Numbered from the stretch's first letter, positions 26,763 to 39,692 are shown. The stretch is DNA of 62,000 nt from Cryptomeria japonica (GCF_030272615.1 NC_081405.1:573036252-573098251); one strand, 5' to 3'. Made by a program: numbers and translations. Notes: generated by a model not told the origin, from the letters alone.

Positions 26763-27143
26763 CTATTTCTCATCATTTATGGATTGAATTTTGTATGTAG
26801 CTCCATTCTTCTGAAATGAGTAGGAGTTCTTTTCCCCATTGTGGATGGCTTTCCTATCAAATTGCCAAGGTCTACCAAGAAGTAGATGGAAAGAATCCAT
26901 TGGAAGAATGTCACATAGGATCTTATCTTGATACCCTCCTATGGTGAATTCTACCCATGTTTGTTCATTTACAAGGACACGTTGCTCCCTATTCAACCAT
27001 GTGACTCTATAGGGATGTGTGTGTGGGATTCTCTCAAGTTTGAGTTTACCAACTGCTTCTTCTGAGATTATGTTATCTGTGGATCCAGAATCTATGACCA
27101 CCTTGCATACCTTTCCCATGATCTTGCACTTAATTCTGAACAA
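26763..27143 (-). pseudogene. Chromovirus aspartic protease
   Basis: The frame MFRIKCKIMGKVCKVVIDSG carries the retropepsin triad (VVIDSGSTDNIISEEAV) and the flap/C-terminal features WVEFTIGGYQDKILCDILPM and HLLLGRPWQFDRKA. It would cut the polyprotein in the particle. It is separated from gag by a stop near 27,176 and from RT by a degraded linker (26,481-26,762). Confidence 0.8.
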
Positions 27144-27176
27144 TGACCTTCTTTGAGTAGGTTCCTCCTTGATTGG

Positions 27177-28124
27177 TTATTTTATGAAGACTCTACTCAT
27201 CAACAGACTTTCCCCATCTTCTGATGCTAAGCTCACTTCATGAGCCTTACTCCTTGCTGCATTTTCTTGCACATAACTCACTCTTCTTTCACCCCCTTGT
27301 GATGAGGTGGGTTTCTCTGGACATCTATAAGTAGGGTGCCCCAACTTCTGACAGTTGTAGCATTTCATGGTGGAGAAGTAGGACCCCCTTCTTGGTCCAC
27401 TAGATCTACCTCTACTAGGGTTGCTAGATCCTCTTCCTCTATAGCTGCTCTTGCTACATGAATCCCCACTTTTCTCAATAAGTTTGGATTCTCCTTGGGA
27501 TATTTGATCTCCTCTTCCACCAAAACTTCCTCTATAGCCTCTACCATCTCTACCCATACCTCTTCCTCTATTGCTTTGTTATTGCTTTCTCCTACTTTTC
27601 TCTTCCACTTTAAGTGCTAGTTGATAACACTTGTGTATTGTTTATGGGCATAACAAACTCATCTCTTCCTGTATGTTCTATCTTAATCCATTCAAATATC
27701 TTTCCACCTTTATACTCTCATCCTCTACTACCTTGGATCTCATGCACAGTTTTTGAAACTCCTCAGTGTAGCTATTGACATCTAAGTCTTTTTGTCTCAA
27801 ATTTTGTCTTTTCCTGTGAAGCTGGACTTCATAGTCTTCAAGAAGATAGGTTTCTCTAATTTTGGCTACCATTGCTTTCTAGGTGGCTATTGGTTGCTTA
27901 CCTTCTTTCACCCTTTTCTCTTGGATGAACTTCCACCAAGTTAAGGTTGCCCCTCTCAACCTTGATTTATCTACCTTAACCTTTTGTGCTTTAGTTATTC
28001 CATCACATTCAAAATGGTTTTCTAGACCTTCAATCCACTCTATAAGAGCATTTGGATCCATCTTTCCACTGAAAAGAGTGACTACCTCTAAGGTTTTACC
28101 ACTCATAGCTCTCAAAGCCTTCAA
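27177..28124 (-). pseudogene. Chromovirus gag with CCHC zinc knuckle
   Basis: Gag core pieces are at 28,124-27,879 (LFSGKMDPNALIEWIEGLEN, RLRGATLTWWKF) and 27,872-27,678 (YLLEDYEVQLHRKRQNL, QKDLDVNSYTEEFQKLCMR). The nucleocapsid part is at 27,557-27,177 with an R/G/S-rich stretch and CYNCQKLGHPTYRC. Frames are offset by small indels. Upstream coding probably begins near 28,350 but is broken by stops. Confidence 0.8.
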
Positions 28125-28378
28125 GGATGGTTCTTGCTCAAATAACAGGGTCAGGTATGGGAACCTAATCTTCTATTGCCACCATTTTTCCTTGATCTCC
28201 AACCTTATCATGGACTTGTTTAGTTTTTACTTCTACTTCAGCTAGTTTCATTGCTAGCTGGTCCAACCTCTCTCTAAGTGCTCTATTTTCTTCTTCTTGG
28301 TCTTCAACCTTTTGGGCTAACTCAGCATTAGTCACCATGTTTTCTTCTAATGATCCTTTTCTCCTGAATCTTTTGATG

Positions 28379-28390
28379 GCTCTAATTCCA
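28379..28390 (-). other. Degenerate primer binding site of the chromovirus
   Basis: GCTCTAATTCCA on the plus strand is a decayed reverse complement of TGGTATCAGAGC. It lies between gag and the LTR edge. Confidence 0.5.
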
Positions 28391-28393
28391 CTA

Positions 28394-30557
28394 TGATAGG
28401 GAGATTGCTAGAGAAGTACTCCACAAGGTGAATTAGGTCTAATGGTTCAATTGGTTTCTAAAAGACTTGTTTGAGACTATTTTATATGTTTGCAAAATCA
28501 ATTTGAGGTTATAATGCTAAGCATCTCATGCATAACTTCTTCAACATCCACCCTTTGTGTAGACTCATACCCTTGCTTAATCCACTCCTCCTTGTTTGAA
28601 TATTCTCTAACTCAATACCCTAATTCCTAGGAATCCAGACCTACTGCTCTAAGTCAAGGCAAACTCCTCCAAAGGTTCCAAGAAGTTAGGCAAAAGTTTT
28701 GTCTTTGATCATGTCCAATTTTGTAGTCACTTAGGCATTTTTGCTCTTCTTACTCAACCCCTTTGCTAGGTTACAAACCCCAAAAGTCTCTGTCATATTG
28801 TCAGGAAGGTGGAAGGGTCTCCTTCAATGTCCTTATATAGTTTACCAAAGGTTCCACAAGTTCTAACAATCCCAAACCAATTGGGTCCTTGAAAATGTAG
28901 TTTTGCAGTCCAAGGAGGCTAGTAGTCAGTGGAGGGCTAATTGGCACTTTTTTGTTCAACCAGCCCAACGATGGGAAACTCCACCAATAAAATTGTCTTA
29001 TATGATGTTTAGGAGGTCTAAGCTCAAATATTTTTCAGGTCTTAGGTTTCATGAAGAAGGTTTAGTGACTGTCCTCAATTTTGGGCACAAATGTAGGGTT
29101 TAGTGAGGGTTTTGAAACTTGCAATGTTAGATTCACAACTCCTTCTCAAACCAAGCTTGGTTCAAGCTTCCACACTACTAGGAAACCTTTTCCTCAAAAA
29201 ACTAATGCATCCCCTGCCACTCTCAAACAAGCATTATGCCAAGAACTTGTCAAACAAACTATAAATGAGCAAAATTCATTGTCAAACACTGGTGTTTTTT
29301 TTTTTTGATTTCTCTCTATTGTTCCTGCATGATAGCTGATTAGGGGTACACATAGAACATCACCATTGTAAATAGATGCTACCAAATAATTTTTCAACTC
29401 TTCTACAACATCAAGAATTGTTTTCCAATACAAAAGTGTTCATAGAGCCAATTTGTAACAAAAACCAATTACTTTCCCAAAACAAGGAATTCGCCGTCCT
29501 TCACAAACAGTGACACATTACAATGCAAAAGGAGTAAATTTTTGAGCTCCAATTATTTCAAAATGCTTCTAGGATAGGTGTAGACCTCTGTCCATGTTTT
29601 GTTTCAACGTTTGATGCTTAGAACCCAAATTTTGAGCCTTAAGGAAGAATATTAGCCAAGTTAGACAACTTGCCTAATAAGTGCTCAAGTTTTTGTTCCA
29701 AACATAAATTTGGCACAAAAATGAACATATATACACTTTTATACATGCATACCAACTTGACCAAGTCCATATGGTGGGAGCCCAGGCCTGGATTAGTCAA
29801 GTTGCTGCATTTTGAAACCCAAAACCCTTGATAGGGCAGTGAACACACCAAAATGAAAGAATCTTGTTTAACCAACTTGAAAATGGAAAACCAATACAAT
29901 GATCACTTGAAGAGAATTTGGAAACCAATATGATAACTCCCCAAAAGGTATAGTATGGACCAGATGTGCTACAGTACGAACTACTGCTCTAAAAGAGAGG
30001 AAAACATAGTAAAAGCCAAAATTTCATCTTTTTTATATTAGAAAACCTTAGTCAATACAATCACCAACCTTTTTCAAGGAAAAGGGAGGCCTTTTATATT
30101 CCTTCAATTTAGTTATCAAGCTTATTATGGGCATAGGGCATATTGGGCTTTCTTTTTTCACAAAAAGTCCAATATGAGAACTTTTCAAGCCCAAATGACA
30201 ACATTTTTTGCTCCAAAAGACATTTTTTGACAACCTAATCTCATCAACTTATCTAAACACCTATAACATGATTAAAAGAACTTAGAAAACTTGTTTCAAT
30301 TCTTTGGAAATAATTTCTAGACCCTTTAGGCAATTTTACACATTTTTGCCCTTTTTGGCCTAGAAACCCAAAAATTGTCAACTCAAAACCTGAAAGGCAA
30401 AACTTGACCTCTTGAGCACAAAATGAGATCAAAACCACTTAAAAATACACACAAAAACCTAAAACAACATCATAAACCTAACACAAGACATTACAAACAT
30501 GAAATTATGAAATACACAAAAAGGAGAGTTTTTACTCAACTAGGTGCTCCTGCACCA
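28394..30557 (-). repeat. 5' LTR of the outer chromovirus (about 2.16 kb)
   Basis: It runs from TGATAGGGAG to GCACCA, next to the decayed primer site. Its last 325 bases match 1-325, which fixes the right edge and shows the family. No gene lies inside; a T run is near 29,294. On the minus strand the LTR opens TGGTGCAGGAGCACC, an inverted repeat (GGTGC/GCACC). Confidence 0.75.
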
Positions 30558-32072
30558 TTGTCCAACTGCTGTTTTTGGTTAAAGATTGATGTTGTTGTTG
30601 GCAGCCTGAAGATTTTGTTACAGGTTCAGGGAGCCTAGAAAAACCCTTCTCTATTGGTTTTGGGGGCCAGTTCAAAACCCATGATGAAGGTTGGGGAGCC
30701 TTTCAAAATCCCATGTGTCCAGATTGTAATTGTATGTCTATCTGTTGTAATCTGGTGTCTTTGAAGGTGATGGGTGCTTGGAGTTACCCATGGTATCAAT
30801 TGGAGGTTAAGGGAGTCTTAGTAAAACCCTTGTGTATGTGATTTACATTGGTTTTTTCCAACCTTGGCTAGGTTGGGCTGTTGGTATTTCATTTTTATTA
30901 TTCTTTTGTGCAAGTGTTGGTTTGTGGGTTCTAGATCTTGGTAAAATCTGAGGGTTTCAGGTCCCTTCAAAATTTTTTGTAAGGGGTTTCAGGTCCCCTC
31001 AAAACCTGTTTATCCTTAATAAAAAACAACAATAAATAATGATTAACATTAGCATAAGCTAATAACAATAAGGCATAAATCAGAAACATAACATCCACAC
31101 ATAACACACTATTTACATGGAAAAACCCTTGCGGGAAAAAAATCCACCATGAAGAGAGGACAAACTTGTATTAACAACAATAAAACTTTTGCAATACAAT
31201 AACCTCCATTATCGTCTTTTCCTACACCATAGCAGCACCTATGTACATGTGAGAAAACTCCTTATGCCTCCCATCCATCCTTCATTCCTGCAAAGAAAAC
31301 TACTTTCAACATAAAATCTACACCCAAAGGATGAATTTATAAAATGACAAGAACTCCAAAACCACGAATAAAGGTTCACAAAGAAGTGTCTTCATTAGTG
31401 ATACAGAGAATCTATCATAAACCACATGACACCTTCATTCAAGGGTATTACTGACCCAAAACTAATACAAGATCTTAAATTTGAATCAAGAGGCATATAA
31501 AAATATCAACCACTCTTCTCAACTCCAAACAAATTTCAAAGGTTATATTCCATCCCTAAAGACCTTCATTCAATATTTCAGATCATAATATTCACCATAA
31601 CATGAGAGAAAAAATTCTTTATTGCCATGGAATACCCTAGTTCAGGGTTTCATCCTTTAAAAACTATTTTCACCAAAATAATCACAAATTATTCGATTCT
31701 TAACAACATTAAGTTAGAAAAAATCACTGGAAAGAGGACTCAGAGAAATTTACAACACATGTATATTTTCTTCATTATGATTCCTCATGTGACCATACAA
31801 AATGTTGCAACCAGACTGTTGCTGCCTTCACCAATCTATTTTTCACCATGAATTGTAACAAACATTCATCAATCACTTTTTAAATATTTCTCATAAAAAC
31901 AATCTCTCTAGTCAGACTTTAGATTACTGAGTTACCAAACTTCTTTCAAATTTATAGCCCGATCCAACAGTTAAATCAAAAGTTATGACAATTTTTCCAA
32001 AATGGGTAACCCTTGGCAAATACTCCACAAAAATGAATAAGAAAGGATTCATCTGAAAGATATTTCATAATT
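30558..32072. other. Unassigned repeat-like DNA left of element F
   Basis: No gene. The first 450 bases contain repeated phrases (TTTCAGGTCCC twice, near 30,955 and 30,988; AAAACCC several times). From about 31,080 the sequence resembles the middle of copia LTRs on the minus strand (CACATAACACACTATTTACA, then GGAAAAACCC). It is interrupted by F at 32,073 and resumes at 36,302. Confidence 0.4.
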
Positions 32073-32549
32073 TGAGATTTTTCCAAGATCTAGAGGCAAT
32101 GGAAAGTACAAATAGGAGAGGCAAAATATAGGACAAGAATAAACCGTATTCTCATCAATAGATAGATCAATAGTTGTTACATACAATGAATATGAGCCTG
32201 CATATATAGGCAAGGCTATATGGACATGTGAGCACACACATATGACATGTGGCTCAATAAGAAACAAGGGTAGGTAGTAAATAGGTGTGGTAGGTAGGAG
32301 AAACAATAAAATATTCCACATGAGGTGGATCACCCACCAAAGGTGGAATTATCACTCCACAATAAGTGGATATGATAGAGTAGTAACAAGATCAAGACCA
32401 TAAAAGGTGGAAATTCTCCTACACACACTATCCCAATGTGTCACAAACACCCAAGTGTCTCATACCCAAACTACTATGAAATGCATTTCCTAAGTAAACT
32501 TAAGTAATGTGTAATAATATCCATGATGAATAATTATTTACAACCAACA
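32073..32549 (-). repeat. 3' LTR of element F
   Basis: TGAGATTTTTCCAAGATC to AACCAACA, matching 35,824-36,301 with scattered differences. A minus-strand polypurine tract at 32,550-32,562 adjoins it. Confidence 0.85.
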
Positions 32550-32771
32550 CCCCCCCTTAAGTGCAACTTAGGGGAATGCAATTAAGTCTACAATGCAACT
32601 AAGCAATGCAAGATGGTTCCTGACTATGAGGCCATATTAGGTACCCATGTACAAATGCAAATGAATGCAAACCAATCCAATGAAATCTGTCATAAAGCAA
32701 GGAAAGAGAGAAAAACCCAATGGGAAAAAACCCTCCCCCAAAAGAGAGATGAAAGATATACAAGAGAAGTC

Positions 32772-33470
32772 TCATAGAAGTATGTGAGGAACAAAACCCC
32801 ATGTGAGGAAAAATTCCCCCCCATATGAGAGAAGAAGAGAAGCTAGGAAGCCCCCCCTCAATGTAGAATCTACACCAATGATAGAAGCTCGATGATGAAT
32901 GAAGTAACTGCTCCATGAACGTCGAACAAAATTCCTCCCCTTAGGAAGAAACAAAACCAAAGGTATATCCAGGAAGTCTCCCCAATCATGAAGGGAAGAT
33001 GTATGAAAAAAACTCATGATGAATGAAGTCTTTGAAAACTGCTCAAGTGTCCCCATGTCGATGCTGAAAGATACCTCCTCCAAATGTGGTAAACTGCTCC
33101 ACATTGCTGACAAAGGTACTCCAAGATCTAGTGGGGATGAATGTAGAACAAGTCCCAAAGACTCACATGTCTCCTCTAAACATAAAGAGACCTCCTCCAG
33201 CAATTGTACACAAGTATCCACAATCATATCAACCTCGAAATAATGATCATGTAGAGAATGAACAAGAGGGTCAGAGTGTGCCCTCACAACAATCGAAAAA
33301 GGATCATCTTCATCAAAGAGAAGATGAATATCATCAATGATGTCTCCCAAATCTACAATGTAGGATTCCACAAACAAACCTGCAATGTCTGTCAAGTAGT
33401 CATCCCATGAAAGTGAAGCTGGAAGACAAGATATATCTTGTTGCACTGAATCACAAGAAGGAAAAACCAT
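32772..33470 (-). CDS. Element F, unrecognised ORF (232 codons)
   Basis: The frame opens MVFPSCDSVQQDISCLPASL. It is rich in Asp, Leu, Ser and Val with an acidic central part (DLGDIIDDIHLLFDEDDPF) and a hydrophobic C-terminal part. It lies directly downstream of the protease-region frame, in the place of integrase, and an upstream extension in the same phase (PILEPYVSSPPIEIISP) suggests it was once joined to gag-protease through a frameshift near 33,535. I do not recognise it; it could be a captured or replaced pol segment. Downstream to the LTR (32,550-32,771) only short frames occur. Confidence 0.45.
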   Translation of the reverse strand: MVFPSCDSVQQDISCLPASLSWDDYLTDIAGLFVESYIVDLGDIIDDIHLLFDEDDPFSIVVRAHSDPLVHSLHDHYFEVDMIVDTCVQLLEEVSLCLEETCESLGLVLHSSPLDLGVPLSAMWSSLPHLEEVSFSIDMGTLEQFSKTSFIMSFFHTSSLHDWGDFLDIPLVLFLPKGRNFVRRSWSSYFIHHRASIIGVDSTLRGGFLASLLLSYGGEFFLTWGFVPHILL

Positions 33471-33534
33471 CGCACTATCTGCATCATCAGGTGCAATAGG
33501 TGATATGATCTCAATAGGAGGAGATGAAACATAA

Positions 33535-35052
33535 GGCTCAAGAATGGGTCACATGTGAGAATCCCCATATTCAAGTACCCAAAGTTCTCCTCAAAATTTG
33601 AACCATCACAAGAAGTGTAATCATCATGTGTAGAATCATCATATGTGAAATCATTATCATCAACAAAATCTGAAAAGGAGTATAACCAAGATGCATGATC
33701 AACCACCCTAGTCGCAATGATAGCTCTAGTCTCCAAGTATCTAATGAAAAATGACTCAGGTGTGAACTCCACAATTCTCTTAGTTGCACCATTTGTGATT
33801 TGATAGATGGAAAGGAGATTGTTTGTCAAGTGGGGTACACACAACACATCATTGAAGGAGTTATCCCCAATAGAAATATATCCTTTCCCAATCACATTCA
33901 TGTGTGTATGATTTCCCATCAAAATCTATGGCATGGTGTACGACTCAAATGTAGAGAACATAGACTGTGAAGATGCCATATGATGAGAAGCCCCTGAATC
34001 TAGAAGCCATCTCCCTGAATCATAACTTGTAGTAGCACAAAGAGATTTTTCATTTTCTTGTCCCAAAAGAGTGTGTCTTCTCACTTGCAGAAGCCATGAA
34101 TGCTTGCCCTTTTCTTTTTGAATATGTGGAAGTGGAAGTTGATGAATCATCCTTCTTGTAGACATTAGGCAAATCAATCTTATGCTTTTTTAGGATTTGT
34201 GTGAGCTCATCAATCTTCTTAGAATGACAACAACGCTCCTCATGACCAAACTTTTTACAATAGGCACAAGTAGGTCTCTTTCTCTTTGGTGAATTGTCCC
34301 CCTTGGAAGAGGATGAATCTCCTTGTTGTGGAGAAGGTGATGCTTTGTCCTTAGGCTTTTATTTCTATTTCTTCTTGTTTAAGTTGTCCTTTCCTTGATT
34401 TCCTTTGTTCCCTTGATTTGCCACTAATTCTTGAGACTTAGAAGTCTTAAGAATTCCCATGCTTATCAACTTAGTTTGTTCCATCATCAACATTTCAGCG
34501 AAAGAATCAAATGTAGGCATTGTGTAGCTTGAACCCATTGTCATCCTATGGGTTTAGAAACTAGAAACAAATGCTACATATTCTTATGAAAGTTTTCCCA
34601 TCAAGTTGAAGATCAATTGAGTATCCTTCTTATCAATGCCACAATCCTTGAGTTGTGCCCTCAACTCTTTTGCCTTAGTGACATAATCTTGTATAGTATC
34701 AAAGTTCTTGGGATCTAACATGGTGAGATCACTATCAATTTGATATCCCCTAATCTCATCAACTTTACCATACAAGTCTTGAAACTTTTGCCAAGCATCC
34801 TTAATTAGAGTACATTTCTCAATATGAAAAATGAGATCCTTTGATACATACTTTCTTAAGGTACCAATTTCCATGATATTTTTAGTGAGCCAATCCAAGT
34901 GACCAACATGATCAGCCTTAGGATCAGTGGGAGCAACAATAGTTCCATCACTATAACGAGTTAGTCCTTTTTTCCATAAGTTTACTCCATGCATCAATTT
35001 TCCAAGTAGCATAATTATGAGGAGTTAAGAGAGGAAACTTAGGACAACCCAT
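33535..35052 (-). pseudogene. Element F gag and protease
   Basis: Gag starts at ATG 35,052 (MGCPKFPLLTPHNYATW, a DUF4219-like start); a frameshift near 34,970 leads into 35,012-34,584 with copia gag motifs (WLTKNIMEIGTLRKYVSKDL, AWQKFQDLYGKVDE, KAKELRAQLKDCGID). A CCHC knuckle lies near 34,240 (CAYCKKFGHEERCC). Protease is at about 34,030 (WLLDSGASHHM), followed by MMGNHTHMNVIGKGYISIGD and LCVPHLTNNLLSI, the conserved stretch before the integrase zinc finger. The polyprotein departs from pol homology after about 33,600. Confidence 0.75.
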
Positions 35053-35809
35053 AGCAGCAAAAAGAAAAAAACATAAGATAGAGAGAGGCACAATCACACA
35101 AGACACCCCCCTAAATTACTCAATCAAGAACCCCCCCCCAAAAAAATCATGATTTGACACTTTATACTTAGTGCGTGTACAATGGGCCACTTGCAAAACA
35201 AGGAAAGGTGGACTTCTTATTTCAATTTTACAACTTCTCAAAATGAGATATAAGAGACTTCAACAAATACTAAAAGTACAATTTCTACTCAAAATAACTA
35301 AAACAAAATGGCAGATTATGAAAGTAAGCAAAAAATTATGTACTTAAAAAAAACGACACCTGGAAAGGAGTCCATATGAGCCCAAACGAAGCCTCCAAAG
35401 TTGTAAAAAATTGGGATTTCACAATTTTAGAAAAAATTGTATCCGAAAATCTGAAAAATCTTGCACCACTATACAGATCATGAAATTCTACCCCAAAACA
35501 AAAAAACTTGCTCGAAAAAAAGAGTCTGGATGAGTGAGATATCACTATTTACAAATTGCCTACAAAATTATAATTTTTGGAAAATTTCCGCCATAGCTTC
35601 AAACTTCAAATGCCTCTAGATTTAGCCTCCTAAGTTCAATTTGGATGAAACAAAAGGATAAACTGTCTTTCTTGGACCTCTTCAATCCAACGATAACCTC
35701 AGATTTGACCCATCAAGCTTCAATAATAACCTACAATAGAAAGCTGCAAAATGCAAACCTCAAATAACATCAAATTTCTCTCAATTGGCAAACCAATGAC
35801 ACTCTAATG

Positions 35810-35821
35810 GCTCTGATACCA
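35810..35821 (-). other. Primer binding site of element F
   Basis: GCTCTGATACCA on the plus strand, perfect reverse complement of the initiator-Met primer site, two bases from the 5' LTR. Confidence 0.85.
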
Positions 35822-35823
35822 CG

Positions 35824-36301
35824 TGAGATTTTGCCAAGATCTAGAGGCAATGGAAAGAACAAATAAGAGAGACAAAACATAGGACAAGAATAAATTGTAT
35901 TCTCATCAATAGATAGATCAATAGTTGTTACATACAATGAATATGAGCCTGCATATATAGGCAAGGCTATATGAATATGTGAGCACACAAACATGACATG
36001 TGGCTCAATAAGAAACAAGGGTAGGTAGGAAATAGGTGTGGTAGGTAGGAGAAACAATAAAATATTCCACATGAGGTGGATCACCCACCAAAGATGGAAT
36101 TATCAATCCACAATAAGTGGATAAGATAGAGTAGTAACAAGATCAACATCATAAAAGGTGGAAATTCTCCTACACACACTATCCCAATGTGGCACAAACA
36201 CCCAAGTGTCTCATACCCAAACTACTATGAAATGAATTTTCTAAGTAAACTTAAGTAAGGTGTAATAATATCCATGATGAATAATTATTTACACCAAAAC
36301 A
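35824..36301 (-). repeat. 5' LTR of element F
   Basis: TGAGATTTTGCCAAGATC to CCAAAACA, 478 bp, paired with 32,073-32,549. Confidence 0.85.
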
Positions 36302-38256
36302 TAAATCTATTATTCAAAAATATCTACACATAAAAATTACACCAAATGTGATCCTCCATGGATCTATGACAGTCACAGATTCCTTAAAACCTTATGATAG
36401 TTTGAGGGTTTGATGGATAATCTTTGTCAAATCCCATTGAAACTACTCTACCTCCTTGATTTCTACCGAAAATGGTTTTATAAACCATTTCCAACTCCTT
36501 CCTAACTACTCTTACCACCTCATGACCAATGGATTTCATTCTTACACTTTTGTCGCACTTTTTTTGGCAATGTTGCAACTTTACAATTTTTACAATTTTT
36601 GCATTTTTGACATAAATGACTCTAACCCTTACATGGACACTTTTAACACTTTAGGGTGGACAAAATATGATATCTTTGGACAAAATGACTCATTTAGCCT
36701 TACATATTATGATTCAATGGACTCAAATAACCTTAATACATTATGAATGACTCAAATACAATAAAATTGTTCATATTATGACTTTTGACTTCCTGGTATG
36801 CTTGTGTGTTTAGGTGCCTCTGCACCAATTAGTCATGACCACAACCATTGGAATTCCTCCATAGAACTCAAAATTACATTAGTTTAACTTTCAATACCTT
36901 CCCTCCAACATGGACACTTATACTTGCAAGATAAACATTACATTAAAAATGTAAAAAACGACTAGAAACAAAGAGACACTTGTTGCCTCTTCCATATTCC
37001 CACTTTGAGAATCCCATAGGTCACTCTTTTTCCACTTTATTAATTCATTAAATATCTTATTCTAGATATCCATAAGTGGGGAAAACAATATTAGATATAT
37101 GTGTTCACAACCCACTTTTATTGTTGCTAGTGTAACCCATCACCCCTTATGAATGTATTAAAAACAATGGTGAGAATTAAATATTACAAATTATTTTCCC
37201 AATACATCATAAGTTCCTTAGGACACTTTCCAAGGATGTTGGAACCATTTCATATGATTTACATGTTATATGGCACCTTATTCCTAACATTATCCCACTT
37301 GACATCATACCTTGTAAATACACCCATAGGAATCCGAAACAAGGTAAAACCATCGCTTAGCCATCCATGTACCATCTAAATCTTCACCATGCTCTAATGC
37401 TCCAACAAGATACTTGGAAAAGAAATATATATAAGAACCAAAATGTAAGGTGCTGTAAAATGTAGGGCTACATAATCTTAACAATCTAAACAAGGAAAAC
37501 ACCTATTTTCACATATCCTTTATGTTCAAAATGGAAGTAAACCCAATAGACCCAACCTCAATTATTTAGAGAAGAGGGTTGGGTGTTGATTAGATTTGGT
37601 TTTCCCATTTAGGGGTTGAATTGAAATTGTATTTGAATTAGGGTTAAATTGCAATGCTAGATCTAGGACAAACATAGAGAAATTGACATAAAATGACAAA
37701 CAAAATGTTTTAGATATCATGTAGAGCTATAAACTTAGATATGAGTGGAAAATAGATTAGAACCTATGAAAAAAAAATTATTTAGATTTATTGCGATCAA
37801 GGGGGGTGGACCATCCTATTCCTTTAAATATCGGGGATATAAAAACTTGATTTTTTCAAATCAAGATGATGCATAGAATCTAATGTTAGAAGTGTTAAAC
37901 TTGTGGGAAAATTGTCATTGTTGTCATTGATGTCAAACATAATTAGCATACCACATCCGGTGTATATTGTTGAGAGGAAATTTTTGGTTTTACAATAGTG
38001 GAAGATAGGTATGTATGTGATATGAGGCATAGATGATCTATTGGAGTTATTTCAAGAAGATCCTCATCTCTAGAATCCTGAGTTGTGCTTATCTTGGTTG
38101 GTATCCTATTCCAGTTTCAGCTGTGTATGTTCTGGTATCAGTGGTATCAGGTGTATCTATTGTGTTATTGAACGCTCATGAAAATTTGTGGCATCTGTAT
38201 CTTGGAGTTAGGAGTTGTTGTGCTTGGATTTTTGTGTCTATCGGTCCGGTTGACCC
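36302..38256. other. Unassigned repeat-like DNA right of element F
   Basis: No gene. The phrase GGTGCCTCTGCACCA at about 36,812-36,826 resembles the outer LTR end of the chromovirus (GGTGCTCCTGCACCA), so an LTR of a related family, interrupted by F, may end here. AT-rich DNA with homopolymers follows. From about 37,870 the sequence resembles a plus-strand copia LTR start (TTGTCATTGATGTC, CCGGTGTATATTG) and is cut at 38,257. Confidence 0.4.
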
Positions 38257-39688
38257 TGTAGACACCTATTTTTATCTAGTTGATTAAATTAATTTTATAT
38301 TTATTTAATTATCATCCATCTAGCTATTAACTAAATTCAATTTTAATTAATTATTTCCCCCCTTTTTATATTAGTTAAATAAATTATTCAATTTATTTTA
38401 TTTAATTCACCTAGCCATATTAATTAAATAAATCATATTTGTTTGATTAAATTCCTCTTTCACATTTAATTAAATTAACATTTAATTAAATCCCTCTCAC
38501 ATTTAAATAAATCAATATTAAAAATCTATCCAATGCAAGTTGCACAAGTGATTGAAATAGATGAATTTAATTTTAATTAAAATCATAAAATCCATCCCAC
38601 TTTCATTCTCCTACAAAACCCATTTGCACACTAACCCTCCTTCTAAATTTTTCTAATCCCTTCTAAATTAGCCTAATCCCCTTTTAAATATTTGCACATT
38701 CCTAAACTAAGGATTAAGAAGGAGTCACTTTTCAAAATCAATTAAGGCTCTTACATAACATTAAAAGACTTTTTCTTCCACAAGTTAGCCCCCAAAGTCT
38801 CCCAAAAGCATTTAAGGCTCTTACAAACATTAAAAGCCTTCTTCTCTTCCAACAAGCTAACCCACCTTTTGACTCTAGGTTAGAGACTTATTCTCTAACT
38901 CAACCATCCAAGGTAACCTTCAAGTCTCTTCAAGAATTTAATGCTTTGATTAAGGTAACCATTTAACCCTTGCACATTCATGTATCCCTTAGATAAAATA
39001 TTTATCCATTAACCTAACCCTAACCAAACTCCCTAGGGTAACCATCATGTCTCTTCAAGAATTTAATGTCTCTTCCCTCTCCTCTCAAGCCTTCTCATGA
39101 TGCCACTTGTCATCATTGCATTGGTGGAAGTTACAAACATGGATTGAGGATCAAACCCTCTTCATGCAATCCTAGCCATTGCCAAATCAATTCAATCTTA
39201 CCCATCCAATTTCCCATTTCCTCTATAAATAAGACTCATCCTCTCATTATCAAGGTTACACATGATCAAGGTTATTTAATCATCAAGTTATATACATCGT
39301 GCTACACAAATTCTCTCTCACTAGTGTATTTTAAAAATATTTTAGATTACAATATCATTATAATAGCATGCTAGTTTCATTATCATAGCATAAAATCTTC
39401 ATTATAGAAATATTTGTTATAATCTTATAGATCTTAGTTGCATAAGCATATAGATCATTTAATCATTGCACTATTTCTTTGAGTTGTCATTCTAATGATC
39501 AATTTCTCAATGATCTGAGAGAAAAACCATGACTTTAGGAATCCTTGGAGATAGAGAAACAATGAAACTCTTTTAAAAGGATAGCTTGCTTTAACTTTGT
39601 TTTGTCAATTTTATCCTTTGATATATAATGCTCTATCGGTGTGTCACTAACATTTTAATTATTTGATAGTCGCACTTTTATGCACACA
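38257..39688 (+). repeat. LTR of a second Tat-like element (about 1.43 kb)
   Basis: It starts TGTAGACACCTA, like the young Tat element, has an AT-rich palindromic block (38,280-38,520, e.g. TTTAATTAAATTAACATTTA) and ends ATGCACACA directly before a related primer site. It carries no gene. No partner LTR is in the window. Confidence 0.7.
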
Positions 39689-39692
39689 CTTT

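Larger units (their letters stand above)
32073..36301 (-). mobile_element. Element F: short copia-type element lacking polymerase
   Basis: Two LTRs of about 478 bp flank gag, protease and an unknown ORF; no integrase, RT or RNase H motif was found in the 3.3-kb interior. A minus-strand polypurine tract (AAGGGGGGG) precedes the 3' LTR and a perfect initiator-Met primer site follows the 5' LTR. Flanks are TAATT and TAAAT, a possible 5-bp duplication with one change. LTRs differ at a few percent of positions by eye. F would have to be mobilised by an autonomous relative. Confidence 0.85.

Noticed and set aside
28394-30557. Possible gene in the 2.16-kb LTR (several short frames)
   Set aside because: Frames are short, without domains, and the segment is bounded by LTR features and matches 1-325.
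36456-36746. Short open frames in 36,300-38,300 and 48,500-50,300
   Set aside because: AT-rich, no start context, no domain, and unlike any neighbour; treated as chance frames.
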